Shown one piece after another: positions 24,479 to 36,019 of a DNA stretch of 64,000 nt. The position numbers and the translations under genes are program-made. The notes under the pieces are model-generated. The model was not told where the DNA came from. It worked only from the letters and a program-made list of their open reading frames with translations, and searched no databases. Source of the stretch: Aspidapion aeneum. Lineage: Eukaryota; Arthropoda; Insecta; Coleoptera; Brentidae. Each line of letters opens with the position of its first letter. The first letter of the stretch is position 1. The stretch spans positions 65,407,908-65,471,907 of the forward strand of contig OY755038.1 of assembly GCA_963576565.1 (NCBI GenBank), written 5' to 3'.

Positions 24479-26744
24479 TGAAAAAAACAAAAAAAACTGT
24501 TATTAATGCAGTAAAATAAATAAAAAAATATCCTCCCTTAGTTATATTTGACGAGTGTCTTCAAAAAAAAATCAGTGGTTTGTCAGAGGAAGGGTTGGCA
24601 ATTATTGTTTCAGCCAACTGGTCAAAAATAAAGAGTTGCGTACTCTTTTTTATGTGTTTTTAATAAAAGATTTTTTAAGAAATTCTGCTAGAAAAATAAA
24701 AGCTTAAGGAGCTTTTCGAGTTTCGACAAAATAGGCTTTTAATAGCAAGAGAATCATAAGTTTAATGAGACTTTATTTTAACAATACTGTGTTACAATTA
24801 GGGCAAAATAATGGATTCTTTTATCCATTTTGTTTAAATAATGTTTCAGTGGAACAATTTTAAAGTTTACCAACGAGTTTTGGAGTTATAACTCAAATCT
24901 AGAGTTCAGTAAAGCTTTATTAAGGCAAAAGGTTCAACCAATCGCATGCTGGAGAGTCCGTCCTCCAGATAGAAATGGAGAGCATTTTATTTGCTCGCAT
25001 ATTCGAATAGTATTTAACCTTAACTTTTCAATAAAAAATATTCTACCAATTTATCTTCTCAAAATTTAAAGTGATCATATATCAATAGAAAAATTTTCAT
25101 TACATTGTTATTTTCCTTGTTTCAAGGACAAAAAAATATTCAAAAATATTGAAAATACACATAATTGTAACACAGATTATAACGTTAGTAAATTAAACAA
25201 CGAAAAACAGTTATGGCAGATCTTCCAACAAATTAGTTTTGGTTTTCAAAAACTAGACAAGACTATTTCTTTTTAAACGAACAATTTCCTTTAGTTTTTC
25301 TCAAACTTTCAACATAAAATTTTCACAAATTTTCCAAAATTTTCCAAAATTTTTTCACAAATTTTCCAAAAACTAAATTACCCTGAACTACTGGCACCAC
25401 TTTGAAACAGGGGCCTAGTATGTGACACTGGTACTGTCACCTCAAGTGGCCAAGGCTTAAATGTTTTAAGCTACCAACTTAGGCTACAACTTATATAAAT
25501 TATAAAAAGATTAAATGTTACTATATGTTATTAAATTTACACGATCTCGAAAGGGAATTTGACGGTTCTTGGAGGAAAAGTATGCTATAACCGTTTTTCT
25601 CAAATGTATAACTAATGTAGGATAATCATACATACCTTTTCAATTTTCTTCTTGCAGCTTCACACTTTCACTTCTAATATTTATTATTTAAATATCAATT
25701 TTTTTTGTACTATTGAACTTTTGTATTCAAATATTTACACTTCTTAAACTTTTAGGTTTTATAAACCTTTTATATATTTGTTGTAAATATATATATATTT
25801 ATCAACATCTTAAACGTTGATTGAATGAGTGAAACTATTCAATCAACTGTTTAATTTACTTAATATTACTGTTTAGGTTTGGGATATATTCTTGAAGAAA
25901 AATGCCGATTTTAGGGCAACTAATGGTTTGTATTTTGATGTTAAAAAAACCATAAAACAGATAAAAACATTATTTCAAAACACTGGAAACAGTAATAATT
26001 AAAAGTTTTAAAATTAATAAACTCCAAAAGAAAAGACTAAAATAATTATGAATAATAAAGATAATAGCTTATACAATGTTAAAATGATTGACAAATTTCC
26101 CCAGTTGAAATAAAACAACCCTTAAGAAGTGTGAACGAAAGCGTAACGATACAAGCGAAGCGTAACTAAAAAGTAAACTCCCTCACGACTCGAAAGTTTC
26201 AGTACCCTGCTCTTTAGACATTGACTCTCAACTTGCCGCTAGCTGATTGGTCTAAATCTAAGCTTTCTTTAACGGATTTCTTCCACCACTCTACTCTACA
26301 GACATTCTTGGTTGCCGTGGTCTGAAACTTAAGCTCTCTCGCATTGGCGAGAAAGACAAAGAGACAAAATACCACCGCAATTCAAAGATGCGTGGAGTCA
26401 GAAAATCGGTAAAGTTTAAATCTTACAGTGTGTTTCTTAAAAGTTGAAAATAGTTTAGCTAATTTGTTTCTAGTTACAAAATATGAATTATTTTGATGTT
26501 AGTGGCTCAAAGAACATATTAGCTAAATACAACTTTTATTAAAATACAGCGAACCTGAAAATATGCCCAAAAACAAGTCGCCGAGTTGCCATAAATTTTA
26601 CTTAAACTTAACCTAGTCTTGCATATAATTAATGCTTGTTGATGTCAAAACAATATTTAATTAAAAATCTTTAAAAACTCATAAATGGCAAAAATACCAT
26701 TTATATTCAAATCCCGTTTTGTTACACCTCTTCAAAGGTGTGGG
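24479..26744. other. No recognised feature
   Basis: A+T-rich sequence with short iterations such as ACAAATTTTCCAAAATTTT near 25325-25370. No gene supported. Confidence 0.45.
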
Positions 26745-27110
26745 GGGTTGCAAACTTTAAAGCATTATAATATTGTATTGGAACTGTAGGTTATAATAAC
26801 TATAAGTCCACAAAAAATCTGATGTTGATCGAATATGTAAAAGTTGGTCAAAATTGTCTTACCAGATTTTCCAAGGGGAAGGAGGACGTCAGTTTGACAA
26901 TTTTAAAAATCTAATTGAAAATTCTTGATTCCATCCCCAAAAGTCCCTGCATACCAATTTTGAACGATATCGGACATAATTAGAAAATACCCCCCCTCCA
27001 GCATTTCCAAAGGGGGGAGCTGTAAACTTCGTAATATCATATTGTATTGTCATCGGAACTCTAACTGTGTACCAAATTTGAAGTTGATCCGATGTCTAGT
27101 CGAGTTAAAA
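26745..27110. repeat. Diverged repeat with ATTGTATTG and AAATTTGAAGTTGATCC motifs
   Basis: Two diverged units about 270 bp apart share an ATATTGTATTG stretch followed by a gTTGATCGA/gTTGATCCGA block. A further copy of the latter type (CCAATTTTGAACGATATCGG) lies at about 26957-26980. The wording resembles the units of the foldback at 45.3-50.2 kb (TTGTATTGTCATCGGACC and CCAAATTTCATCCAAATCGG). Boundaries are unknown. Confidence 0.45.
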
Positions 27111-27258
27111 TTGAGTGTCGCGCTAGACCTCTCATATCAAGCGCGGATTTGAGGAGGGGGTAACGTGGTAATTACCCCTCCCCTGTAGAACAAAAAATAT
27201 GCACATGTTGTTATTGATTAAAGGAAAAATAGGCGAATTACACTCTCCCTAGAAAAAA

Positions 27259-28019
27259 TACTCTGCCAATATATGGGCCCCTAAGCTCACACTAGGTACT
27301 ATAGTTATTTTGTACGTGTGAGCTAATATAACTAAAAACTGAAATACAGTCGAACCTCTCTAACTCGAACCTCTATAACTCGAACCTCTCTATAACTCGA
27401 ACCCTTTAAGTGGTCCCTGCACGTTTTATATGTATTTTAACCTCTTTAATTCGAATTTCTATAACTCGAACTCTCCATAACTCGAACTAATTTGGTTGTC
27501 CCTTTAAGTTCGAGTTATAGAGGTTCGACTGTACATTTTATTCAACTCCAGACTAAATTACCTTTTGTTTGATACCACACAAGCCATGTTTTGACTTAAA
27601 CTCAAATTTTTGAAATCTACCCCCACCCTTAAAGAAAACAAAAACTAAAATTTATTTTGTGAAACTCCGGACTCAATTACGTTTTGTTTGATATCACACA
27701 CGCTATATTTTCACTTAAACTCTAATTTTTAAAATATACCCCCACCCTTTTTTTTAAATAAATTAAAATGTATTTTGTTTAACTGCAGACTCAATTACCT
27801 TTCGTTTGATATCACACACGCTATATTTTCACATAAACTCTAATTTTTGAAATCTACCCCCACCCTTTTATTTGGCTTGCGTTCGGTGGATTTTGTTCAT
27901 TTTTAAATGGGACCATCACGGCCCAAGACCCAACTTAGGTACCAAATTTCATTAAAATCGGACAAGCGGTTTTTGAGTTATGCGGGTTGGTCGTTACAGA
28001 CAGACATACAGACAGACAT

Positions 28020-28078
<59 letters not shown>

Positions 28079-28213
28079 GCAAAACAAAAAAGTTTCAAAA
28101 TCATCTGAAACGCAAAGATATATAAAAATTTTTGAAATCGGAGCAACTTTTTTTTTCTCGAAAAAATTAGGATCACCATAGCTCACACTACTTATAGTAG
28201 TAGTGTGAGCTAA
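27259..28213 (+). mobile_element. HINE-like element, copy 3, interrupted by a MITE
   Basis: Same architecture as the copy at 7617: TACTCTGCCAATATATGGG start, 5' hairpin, three tandem units, core ACCAAATTTCATTAAAATCGG, short microsatellite at about 27998-28078 (with two CATA interruptions), 3' block and terminal hairpin GTGTGAGCTAA. A 185-bp MITE is inserted at 27347-27531. Confidence 0.8.
27347..27531. mobile_element. 185-bp pogo/Tigger-like MITE, copy 2
   Basis: Same length and same termini as the copy at 2250-2434 (CAGTCGAACCTCT and AGAGGTTCGACTG). TA target duplications lie at 27345-27346 and 27532-27533. The empty site is visible in the other HINE-like copies (CTGAAATATATTTTATTC). Confidence 0.9.
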
Positions 28214-28832
28214 AATTATATTACAAATAATTTTTTCGTCGACTATTACTCCCTCCTAGATTTTCACCCAGATCCGCGCTTGTCTCATATAACCCATTGT
28301 GCGCCGGCACACAAGTTGTGTGTGTGTTGTGTGACACAACGGATAAATACAAGTTGGAACGACTTCTCTTTTTGAGGAGTAAGATAAGTTGGTGTAATCG
28401 GGCCACGCTCTGGTTATTTTAACCTCCATTGGTAATGTGGAAGAAATTACTACTTGGGTGGCGTCGCGTCGGTCCAACAAACCCATATGCATATATGAGT
28501 TCAAACCTAGGTTAAGACAACCATTCAAATAACGAATTTAGGATATTTTGTTATTTTAGTAATCAAGCAAACTGGCAATACCTAAGTCCTTTAAAATTAC
28601 ATATGCAGAACGCTATCGAAAATAATCTAGTAATTATAAAACAATTAATAAATAACAGTATTATTATCATGACGTTCCACTCCGGAGAGAGGTGCATTCC
28701 AAACCCTTTCTGTTAAATTACGCACATGAATTTACACAAGAAACCGCATTAAAGGACGCATGTGTACGAATAGCATAAACATCTTAAAATTTCGAGTTGT
28801 GTCACTTTTGTTAACGAAAAACATATAACATT
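28214..28832. other. Unrecognised, partly G+C-richer block
   Basis: A 90-codon frame on the minus strand at 28256-28528 has no motif I recognise. The block contains a GTTGTGTGTGTGTTGTGTGACACAAC imperfect hairpin at about 28313-28338. It could be a degraded repeat of an unknown family. Confidence 0.35.
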
Positions 28833-29069
28833 TGAAGACCCAAGTGGATGAAGCTGCTATGTCGCATTTTTATTAAATTTGAGTTTTTTCCACCAAATCT
28901 AAGAAAACACGCTATTTTTTCTTGCAAAGTTCATTTTTGAAGTATACGTATCATAGGAAATCATTGATTGAAATGAACAATTTATTTAAACGAAAAAGTT
29001 GTAATAAAATATGCGAAAACCGTTAATATCGAAAAAATAATTTTGCGACTTCATCCACTTGGATCTTCA
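28833..29069. mobile_element. Small inverted-repeat (MITE-like) element
   Basis: A 21-bp terminal inverted repeat, TGAAGACCCAAGTGGATGAAG at 28833-28853 and its inverse CTTCATCCACTTGGATCTTCA at 29049-29069, with one mismatch and weaker similarity inside (TGTCGCATTTTT versus AAATAATTTTGCGA). No clear target duplication; total 237 bp. Confidence 0.55.
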
Positions 29070-30048
29070 GTTATTATTTTTTAATAACAAAAAGTTAAAC
29101 ATTTACGAATTTTTTAAAAGTATTTACCTACAAAAGATTTTAATACCATTTTAAACCATGCCCACTAAATGATTTTAAACTAGAAAAGGAGAGTTTGTGT
29201 TTATATTATATATATATTTATTTAGATATAGGGGCTGACAACGGCGACGATCGGTTTTGCAATCAGGTCTTATTTAATTATCCAGCTACTTTATGTGAGT
29301 GACAACATTTTAGGGATAAACTGCTAAAATAAACCTCATATTGTGATTAACCAATTGATTACGTAGTTTATTACACAACGACATGGCCCTGTTTTTTCTG
29401 AAACATAACCAAATTTTGGCTGTCACAGACTAAAAAAAAAGAATATTTTATTATGAAGAACACGAATCATTTTAGATCTGAAACCACTTAAAATCGCCAA
29501 CTAATTAGAAAAAAGCAACAAAAAAAATTTTTGAACATGAAAATGTCCCGTCGGTCACGTGTCACTAGAGGTTTGTCAAGTTTTTAAATCTAAATAGTGC
29601 CTTCACCGTGATGAAGCTAATAACTAAAAGTTACATTTTATAAAAATTTTAACTTTCTAGATTTGTAAACATATAGGTTTTGATATATTTTGTCCATAGA
29701 TATTTATATAAAAAATAAAACAACTTGTTTCAAGAAATCTATCCCAGGCAGTAACAGCCTGAAATTTTTTCGCAAAGAAAATTCATTTCACGTGGCAACT
29801 TAGACTTTTAGTATGAACAGAACAAGTAGGTAATAGAAGACCGCGACGAACAATGTCGGAGAGCTTTGGATTATTGATAATAAATCGTTTTGTGTCCTTT
29901 TCGTAATGTGGATTATCTTACGTTTACCTTTATTAATGTAATAAAATCAAAATTTTCTTAAACAAAAACGTTAAACTCTTGAAAAAACTAAAAAAAAAAT
30001 TGTGCCATAAATTTCGCTTGGTCGGAAAATGCTAACATATAAAGAAAT
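29070..30048. other. No recognised feature
   Basis: A+T-rich sequence with no coding or RNA signal that I can support. Confidence 0.4.
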
Positions 30049-30659
30049 TGTCCCTTCTGTAACAGGAGTTGCCCGGTCACACTATTTTTCGGTTTTTACA
30101 GATATTGTTTATGTGTTACAGAATTTTTCTGTGGTATTTAGCTGAAAAATAGTTTGATTTGATATTTTTGACCATTATCTGTTTTTTTATTTTATACATA
30201 TGACTATGAAGCATTTCGGTAAGTAAAATATAAAAAAGTCAAGATTAGAGCTTTTATTTCGGATTTTTTCAAAACTTTCTAGTGTTTGAATTAGTTAAAT
30301 AAAATTAGTTTTTAATTCAAAAGACTAGTAATATATACTTTAATAATAGCAATTTTTTTGTGCCATTAATTGTGTGATTTTTAATTTTTGTCCCTCCTGT
30401 AATGTTGATGTCCCTTCTGTATCATCTGAAATACTTCACATTTTTTACATATTTGCAAGTCCGGTATTATTTTAAACCATTTTCTCGATTTTAAGTTGGC
30501 GTTTAGATACAACTTAAGTAAAATAATAAATTATTTTAACAATTTGTGAAAAGCAAACTAATACCTAACATAAATCTCTAAAAATTAGCCTTTAAGTAAT
30601 ATTTTATTATAATGCGCTGCAAGTAATATTGCGAAAATTAAAGCGTTACAGAAGGGACA
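30049..30659. mobile_element. Putative TIR element with TGTCCCTTCTGTAAC ends
   Basis: TGTCCCTTCTGTAAC at 30049-30063 is exactly inverted at 30645-30659 (GTTACAGAAGGGACA). Two further direct copies of the motif occur inside, at 30389-30402 and 30409-30421. It could be a non-autonomous DNA element whose terminal motif is iterated subterminally. Outer limits and target duplication are uncertain. Confidence 0.45.
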
Positions 30660-31279
30660 CAAATATGACCATTCCCAGAAAGACATCTTTTAAGAATTAC
30701 AACTCACATACACAGTGACGTATATAGAAAAAAGATCTGGTGTGGGTCCGAGAAAGGGGGAGGGGCGAGCCGAGACCCCATGAGGCCGTATTTTATGTAT
30801 TCATGTAATATGTAGAAAATATCTACAAAAATCCCAAGATTCTAAAAGTTGAATTTTTTTCAGCAAAAATGTGGGTTTTGTTCCAACCAAAAAGTGCCAT
30901 ATTGTCACAATTGGGCCTGCCTCTAAGCCTTTATTTGTCCTAAGTACGTCAAAGCAAATGAGGTACAAAGCTCTGATTAAGTTTAACCCGCTTGGCTCGA
31001 GTGACAGTTAAGCAGCACTTAGACGATCAATATTATTGATCACTATGCACCGATCAATACGTATTGAACGTATCATCAATATGCTTCAATGTAGATTAAA
31101 TATATCTGACTTAATCAATATGATGAGTAGTTTTGCCTGTTAGTTGTGCATGGAATCTGTAACAAAACTGATTCAAATATTAATCAATATTTAATTAAAT
31201 CTTGTTTCTATCAATACACTTCAAAAATTAATTTTCTTGCGATATTCCCAATATGCATTTAATAGCTTCCTTCAATATA

Positions 31280-31900
31280 CAGGGTGTTTCCTAAACATTG
31301 GTTAAAAATTCGTGGTGTGACTCCTGGAGTATTTTCATGAAAATAAGTTCCTAGGAACATTGATCGAAAAATAGTTACTAGATGTATGTAGACTGTTTTT
31401 TCTCAATATTTCCGAAACTGTCCATGCAAAAATCATGAAATTTCGTAGAACGTATAAACTTTTAAAGCTGCATCAGAATTTCAGCTCAGAGGAAAATTTT
31501 AATCAGGGGCGTACCATACCAGGAATGTTAAAGGTAAAAAAATCTCTCTATGGTAGTTTTTTCGCATTAAGATTTTAGAATATTATACCTGAAGGTTCTT
31601 CGCGTACGTAAAAAAATGCTCTTAGTTCACATTGATAGGGCGAGTAGTTTTCGATGAAATCACAATTTTCGACATTGATGTATCAACACCCTCAAGATGA
31701 GTGTTCGTCATTTTCAATTCGGTTATTGCGTCAAAATATTTCGGAAATATTGAAGAAAAACAGTCTTCAGGGTGCCCTTTTTAAAGGGGCGCAGCTTCCT
31801 TAGGAACCATTTTTCGACAAATGTTTCTAGAATTTTTTTTTTCATGAAAATACTCCAGAAATCACACCACAAATTTTTGACCAATATTTAGGAAACACCA
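31280..31900. mobile_element. CAGGGTGTTTCC inverted-repeat MITE
   Basis: The left end is TA followed by CAGGGTGTTTCCTAAACATTGG. The right end carries the inverse (CCAATATTTAGGAAACACC), with the last bases altered. Inverted similarity continues inward for about 100 bp (GTGGTGTGACTCCTGGAGTATTTTCATGAAAAT versus its complement near 31840-31870). Tc1-mariner-like TA target on the left; the right terminus is eroded. Confidence 0.65.
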
Positions 31901-31920
31901 TATTCATCAATAATATTGTC

Positions 31921-32599
31921 ATAAAACCGTCCAAAAAATCCTATTTGGGTTCCAGGTCGATGTTGTATTGTTATCGGACAGTCAGTTTTCCGTTCCATCA
32001 GGCCATCTTAACCGACCTCGGACTCCTCAGAAATACAAGGATTGAAGACATGCGCATTAGAAATGATTGATGTCTTTGAGTTGTTTTTCTCAGTGAGTTT
32101 TTTTTGTCCACCTACAGTCAGCTTCTTTTTATCCAGAGACAATGACAGTTTGATCTTTCATTATTTTAAACCAACATGACATGTTAATTTTTAATATATT
32201 TTGGGTTATGAAATATGTTTATTCCATGTCAAAGTCACAAGAGAGTCTTCGCATGGTAAGGACTATACCATAAAATTACATTAAATTTACATTTTTTCTA
32301 AGAAAATTCAAAAAACAGTGATAACCCAACAAAATTTAAATTTTTGTCAAAATAAATTGAGTTTCAATACTAATTTTAACACATGACAAAATGCCGGAAA
32401 GCCACGTAAATATACAAATACTTTTTTAATTTCCAAAAAAAATTTTTGCAACATCTGCAGCATCTGTTGATTTTTTTGCAAGAGCCTCTTAATTTTTATT
32501 AGTACGTGACTGCGGAATGTTGTAGGTACCACATGGAAAAAAGCTATACTGATCATAGAGTAGCCTGCTTGGAAAAATAAAAACTAATTTAGCAGGTGA
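31921..32599 (+). mobile_element. Family R TIR element, copy A, left part
   Basis: Matches the left part of the complete copy at 50274-52218, from GTCCAAAAAATCC through the TTTTTTGCAAGAGCCTCTTAA block to TTTAGCAGGTGA. The extreme left terminus (GTTCCATCAAA) is missing. The copy stops abruptly at GCAGGTGA and resumes at 44227, so it was split by the insertion at 32600-44226. Confidence 0.8.
32592..32599. other. 8-bp target duplication of the hAT-like element, left
   Basis: GCAGGTGA here pairs with ACAGGTGA at 44227-44234 (7 of 8 identical). The uninterrupted family R copy has GCAGGTGAT once, at about 50830. Eight base pairs is the length typical of hAT transposition. Confidence 0.75.
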
Positions 32600-32672
32600 A
32601 AGAGGTTTTGATTTTCGTTACTTTTGAATATCCGTTACTCGACTACTAAGTAATCATTTTATACACAGCGAA

Positions 32673-33150
32673 CCAAAATTTTAAATTCAGGGAAGTAAAG
32701 TGGGACCATTACTTTTTATTTTATATATAAATGACCTAGCAACAGTTTTAAAAAATTGTATGATACAGATGTCTGCAGATGATACATTACTTTGTTTAAA
32801 AGGAACTTCATTAGAAAACCCAACTATTGAGATAAATTCAGAATTAAAAAATGTAGTACAATAACTAAACGCAAACAAATTAATATTAAATGTAAACAAA
32901 ACAAAATGTATGATTTAAATTTAAAAAGTAACTTAACAAAGTTTGCAATCAATATAAATAATGATAAATTAGAAATTACAAATTCATTCAAATATCTTGG
33001 TATAATTATAGATACAAAATTAAAGTTTGATATATATTACGAACATATTACATCAAAAATTTCTTCAAAAATTGGTTATTTATTATTTATCATTTTTTCT
33101 AAAAAATGTGTACAACAATATTACCACAATTTTCCTACTGCTCAACTATA
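32673..33150 (+). pseudogene. Jockey/CR1-like reverse transcriptase fragment
   Basis: The plus strand encodes a degraded RT core: GPLLFILYINDL (motif B region), then MSADDTLL with the catalytic ADD, then LNANKLILNVNKT and the FKYLGIIIDTKL motif near 32985-33025. Frame changes and stops occur at about 32862 and 32918. The motif wording is that of Jockey/CR1-type LINEs and is unlike the RTE-like copies in this window. A perfect 14-bp direct repeat TTATACACAGCGAA lies at 32659-32672 and 33151-33164. It looks like a target duplication, although the fragment lacks a LINE 3' end. Confidence 0.75.
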
Positions 33151-33181
33151 TTATACACAGCGAATAAAAATATTATAGAGG

Positions 33182-33549
33182 TGCAAGCTGTGCTTGACAA
33201 TTACGCTTGCTTAACTCGGCTTGGTTAAGCAGCTGGATTAAAGTAACTAGTTTACTGCCATGGAGCAGCCTCACTCCCTGCAATGACCAAGAAGGCTTAT
33301 GGTACAGTAAACTAAGTAGGTATAGTGAGAACAACTATCAAATGTTAATTAATAAATCCTTTTTATATTAAAAAATTGTTATAGTTCGTGAGAAATTATA
33401 AAATAAAAAATTCAATATTTTGTGCTGTTGTATAAACTAAATAATTTATATAATTTAAATAGGTAACATTGAGAAGGTTAGCTTATGTTATTAAAACCTA
33501 ATTTCACAATATCACCTGTCTTTAAATAATAAATTTAACTAAAAATGAA
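33182..33549 (-). repeat. BEL-3 3' LTR (approximate)
   Basis: Begins TGCAAGCTGTGCTTGAC and shares sequence with 43074-43415 up to AACTAAAAATGAA. The two differ by roughly 10% plus indels, including about 29 bp absent from the right copy. The true right end may extend to the pyrimidine tract near 33585. Confidence 0.75.
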
Positions 33550-33564
33550 GATTTATGAAAAATG

Positions 33565-34318
33565 TTAAAAGAAAGACAATCTGTTTAATTTTTTCCCTCT
33601 CTCCAGAATGGGTGACTGTAGGGACCTCAGGTTGAATAATGATGATGATGTGGTAGGTATTGAAATAGGTACTGCTGCTTCATTTATAAGGTTGGTCAGT
33701 TTCTTAAAACTGCTGACAATGAATCTTGGCATCGATTGTGTTTGGATTTTGGTGTCATTGTATGTTGTAGAAATTTTCGCTTTGGTGGCAAATTGTTTAT
33801 TTTGAAAAATTGTAGGTGCCATGAAGAAATTGTAAATTGGGCGGCAATAATGATTTAAAATTGCCTTGTTGAGTATTTACAATGGCAAAATTTTTATGAC
33901 TTTTTTGCCATTGTCCTTCCGCCTCCTATTCCCACTACTTGTTTTAAAATTTTATTCTTTTTAGTTGTCTCCTTGACTTTTGGCTTTTCTTGGACTTGCT
34001 TTTTATTCTGAAGGTATTCCTGGTTGAGCAGAGGGTAGGCCCCAAATTTATTTTTTGCTTTACCTTAAGGACTTCTTTTAACTGTATGTGGTACTGCGAT
34101 TTTGCGCTTATCTTGTTGCTAACAGTAGGTAGTTTAGACAATAATTTTGTCTCCAATTTTGATTGAATCTTTGGTTTTATAACTTTGCTATCAAGTTTGA
34201 TGTGTTGTATTTGATTGTTTCGTACTACGTTCTGTTCTTTTTGAGTTTGTTGCATTATACTAACGTTGCTAATTTTATGATTTTTCTTTGTTTCTTCGCC
34301 CACTTTTTTTGTAACCAA
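33565..34318 (-). pseudogene. BEL-3 Gag C-terminal remnants
   Basis: Two short minus-strand frames (33565-33822 and 33944-34318) rich in Lys, Gln, Ser and Thr lie downstream of the capsid-like part. Just upstream, at about 34322-34362, a C-x-P-D-H-V-Y-x-K-I-P-P remnant recalls the first Gag zinc knuckle with its later cysteine lost. No enzyme motif is present. These are best read as the degraded nucleocapsid end of a gag-only element. Confidence 0.45.
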
Positions 34319-34447
34319 GATTAATGGAGGTATCTTCTGATAAACATGATCTGGGTAACATTCAAAATTCTGTTCTTTTTTAGTTTGTTGAGCCTTTGAT
34401 TCTGGAATTGAGCATTAGATTCTTGAATTGAGTGTATACATTTCTTT

Positions 34448-34960
34448 TCATAAAAAATGAAATAAGTCTTCTATTGTGGGAATTTTGTTTTGAAAAAACT
34501 TCTTTGACAACAATTTCATCAATGGTAGGTCCCAAGTTTCTATATTTTGCCCAGAGGTTTGAATGTCTCTAAGGCACTGACGGCTTATTTCATAAAGCTG
34601 TTGTAATTCTGTTTCTTCATCCATACTTGGGATGTCTCGGATATCATCTAAATGATCCATAATGACGTTTGAAATCTGAAAAATTTGACTGTTCTTAAAA
34701 TCAGCTGATGGGCTCTTGTTCAACTCTTTGATTCTTTTAATTAAGTACTGAAGCACTTCGCTCAATGTGGGCAATCTGCCTAGTTTGCAGTTCACCCATT
34801 CATGGTGTAAAGCATGCGTCTGGACATCTCATTTCTGGTGAATTATGTTTATGATTACTGGCTCCCAATTGACTTTAATCGCTTGTGAAAAGTCCAATAG
34901 ATCTTCAACATATATCAGAAGTTGGTTTAATTTTTGGACTGACACACGCTCCATTATATG
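34448..34960 (-). pseudogene. BEL-3 Gag, downstream part after the BEL-2 insertion
   Basis: Read from 34960 downwards, the frame continues the Gag frame that starts at 42213. It contains a W-x-P-V-I-I-N-I-I-H-Q-K segment like the C-terminal half of the BEL capsid domain, then a TGA at about 34826. A shifted 115-codon frame (34448-34795) carries P-T-L-S-E-V-L-Q-Y-L and, about 90 residues later, a second W-D-L-P-L-M-K-L-L...P-T-I-E-D-L-F-H-F-L block. The capsid C-terminal module therefore seems to be present twice. Function was virus-like particle formation in the ancestor; this copy is dead. Confidence 0.65.
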
Positions 34961-35376
34961 TGTTGGTGCAAGAATTATTTGCCAGCTTTTAGCTACCTTT
35001 ATATTTTAATATTATTTTTCATTTCAAATTTCGCGGGGTATATGCATATGACTTATCCCTGCACCGAGACACGCGCGAGTCTGCGCGAGGAGTCGCAATC
35101 GGGAAACCGGCAAGAAGCACAAGAAACGCCGTGAGTGCTAGAATTTTCCCGTTTTTCCTATCTTCCAAGCGACCAAAACGACTGCAACTAGATGAAAACT
35201 AAGGTAGGTGCACTTTAGATATTTTATATTCATCGTTTTTACTGATTTCCTTTCAATAAACTTTACAATTACGTTTTTCAATTTGTTACCTCAAAATTTT
35301 GGGTATTTCTCGAATGAGTGGTGTAAGTGGTGAGCCAGCCAACCTAAACTCAACCCAACTTACGTTTGCGCCCTCA
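34961..35376 (+). repeat. BEL-2 5' LTR
   Basis: 416 bp from TGTTGGTGCAAGAATT to GCGCCCTCA (TG...CA). Compared with the right LTR I count about 14 substitutions and no length change. Confidence 0.93.
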
Positions 35377-35381
35377 TTTGA

Positions 35382-35400
35382 TGGTCCTTCTAACCGGTTC
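35382..35400 (+). other. BEL-2 primer-binding site, tRNA-Tyr-like
   Basis: TGGTCCTTCTAACCGGTTC begins 5 bases after the 5' LTR, the same spacing as in BEL-1. It agrees with the BEL-1 tRNA-Tyr site at 15 of 19 positions, including the first nine. A decayed tRNA-Tyr site is the simplest reading; another tRNA cannot be excluded. Confidence 0.7.
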
Positions 35401-35701
35401 CTTTCAATTTACATTTTCAGCAGTTATCCTGTAACGTTCCAAACTTACAAATTTCCAAAATTTTCCGTTTTCGGCGAGATTTTTCGTATTTTGTTAAGTC
35501 ACGTGTGTTAAAAATATCAACTCGGGTGAGTTATAGATCGAATATCGAATATACCTATGGAATTAAAAGGTATAGTCGACCAATACTGTATTGTAAGCCA
35601 CGCGCGTGCTGTTTGAATTACTTGACTTGGGTTACACTGCCGGCATCGGCATAGGCATTGATCGACATACTTGACCGCGGACTCCGGTAATTTTGTAAAC
35701 A

Positions 35702-35772
35702 GCCCGTATAGCATAGGGTATATTGCGCTCGACTCGTGATCCGCAGGGCATGGGATCGAGACTCATTCAACA
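35702..35772 (+). ncRNA. tRNA-like relic in the BEL-2 leader
   Basis: The order is right for a tRNA or tRNA-derived SINE head. An A-box-like TAGCATAGGGT (35709-35719) comes first. A seven-base loop CTCGTGA (35733-35739) would give anticodon CGT. A B-box GATCGAGAC (35754-35762) follows, and a T run lies at about 35780-35786. The acceptor ends do not pair and the anticodon stem is weak, so it is not a functional tRNA. It may be a SINE remnant or chance. Confidence 0.35.
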
Positions 35773-36019
35773 CAAAACTTTTTTTTCTTTACTAGTATTG
35801 GTAATATCAGAGGATAGTTAGTATAAACATCCTTAATTAAAATTTACTAATTACTAATTAATAAATAATTAAAATAAATTAAACATTCTTTAATTTAATG
35901 AAATTTTTACTAATTAATCTTTCTTTCATTTTATAAAATAAAATTGGATTTTTAAAGCGTTTTAGAAGTTTTAACAAATCTTTAGTTTTTAGAATAAAAA
36001 GGTAATTTTAAAAATCAAA

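Noticed and set aside
28256..28528. 90-codon frame on the minus strand
   Set aside because: No recognisable domain; surrounding block looks like decayed repeat.
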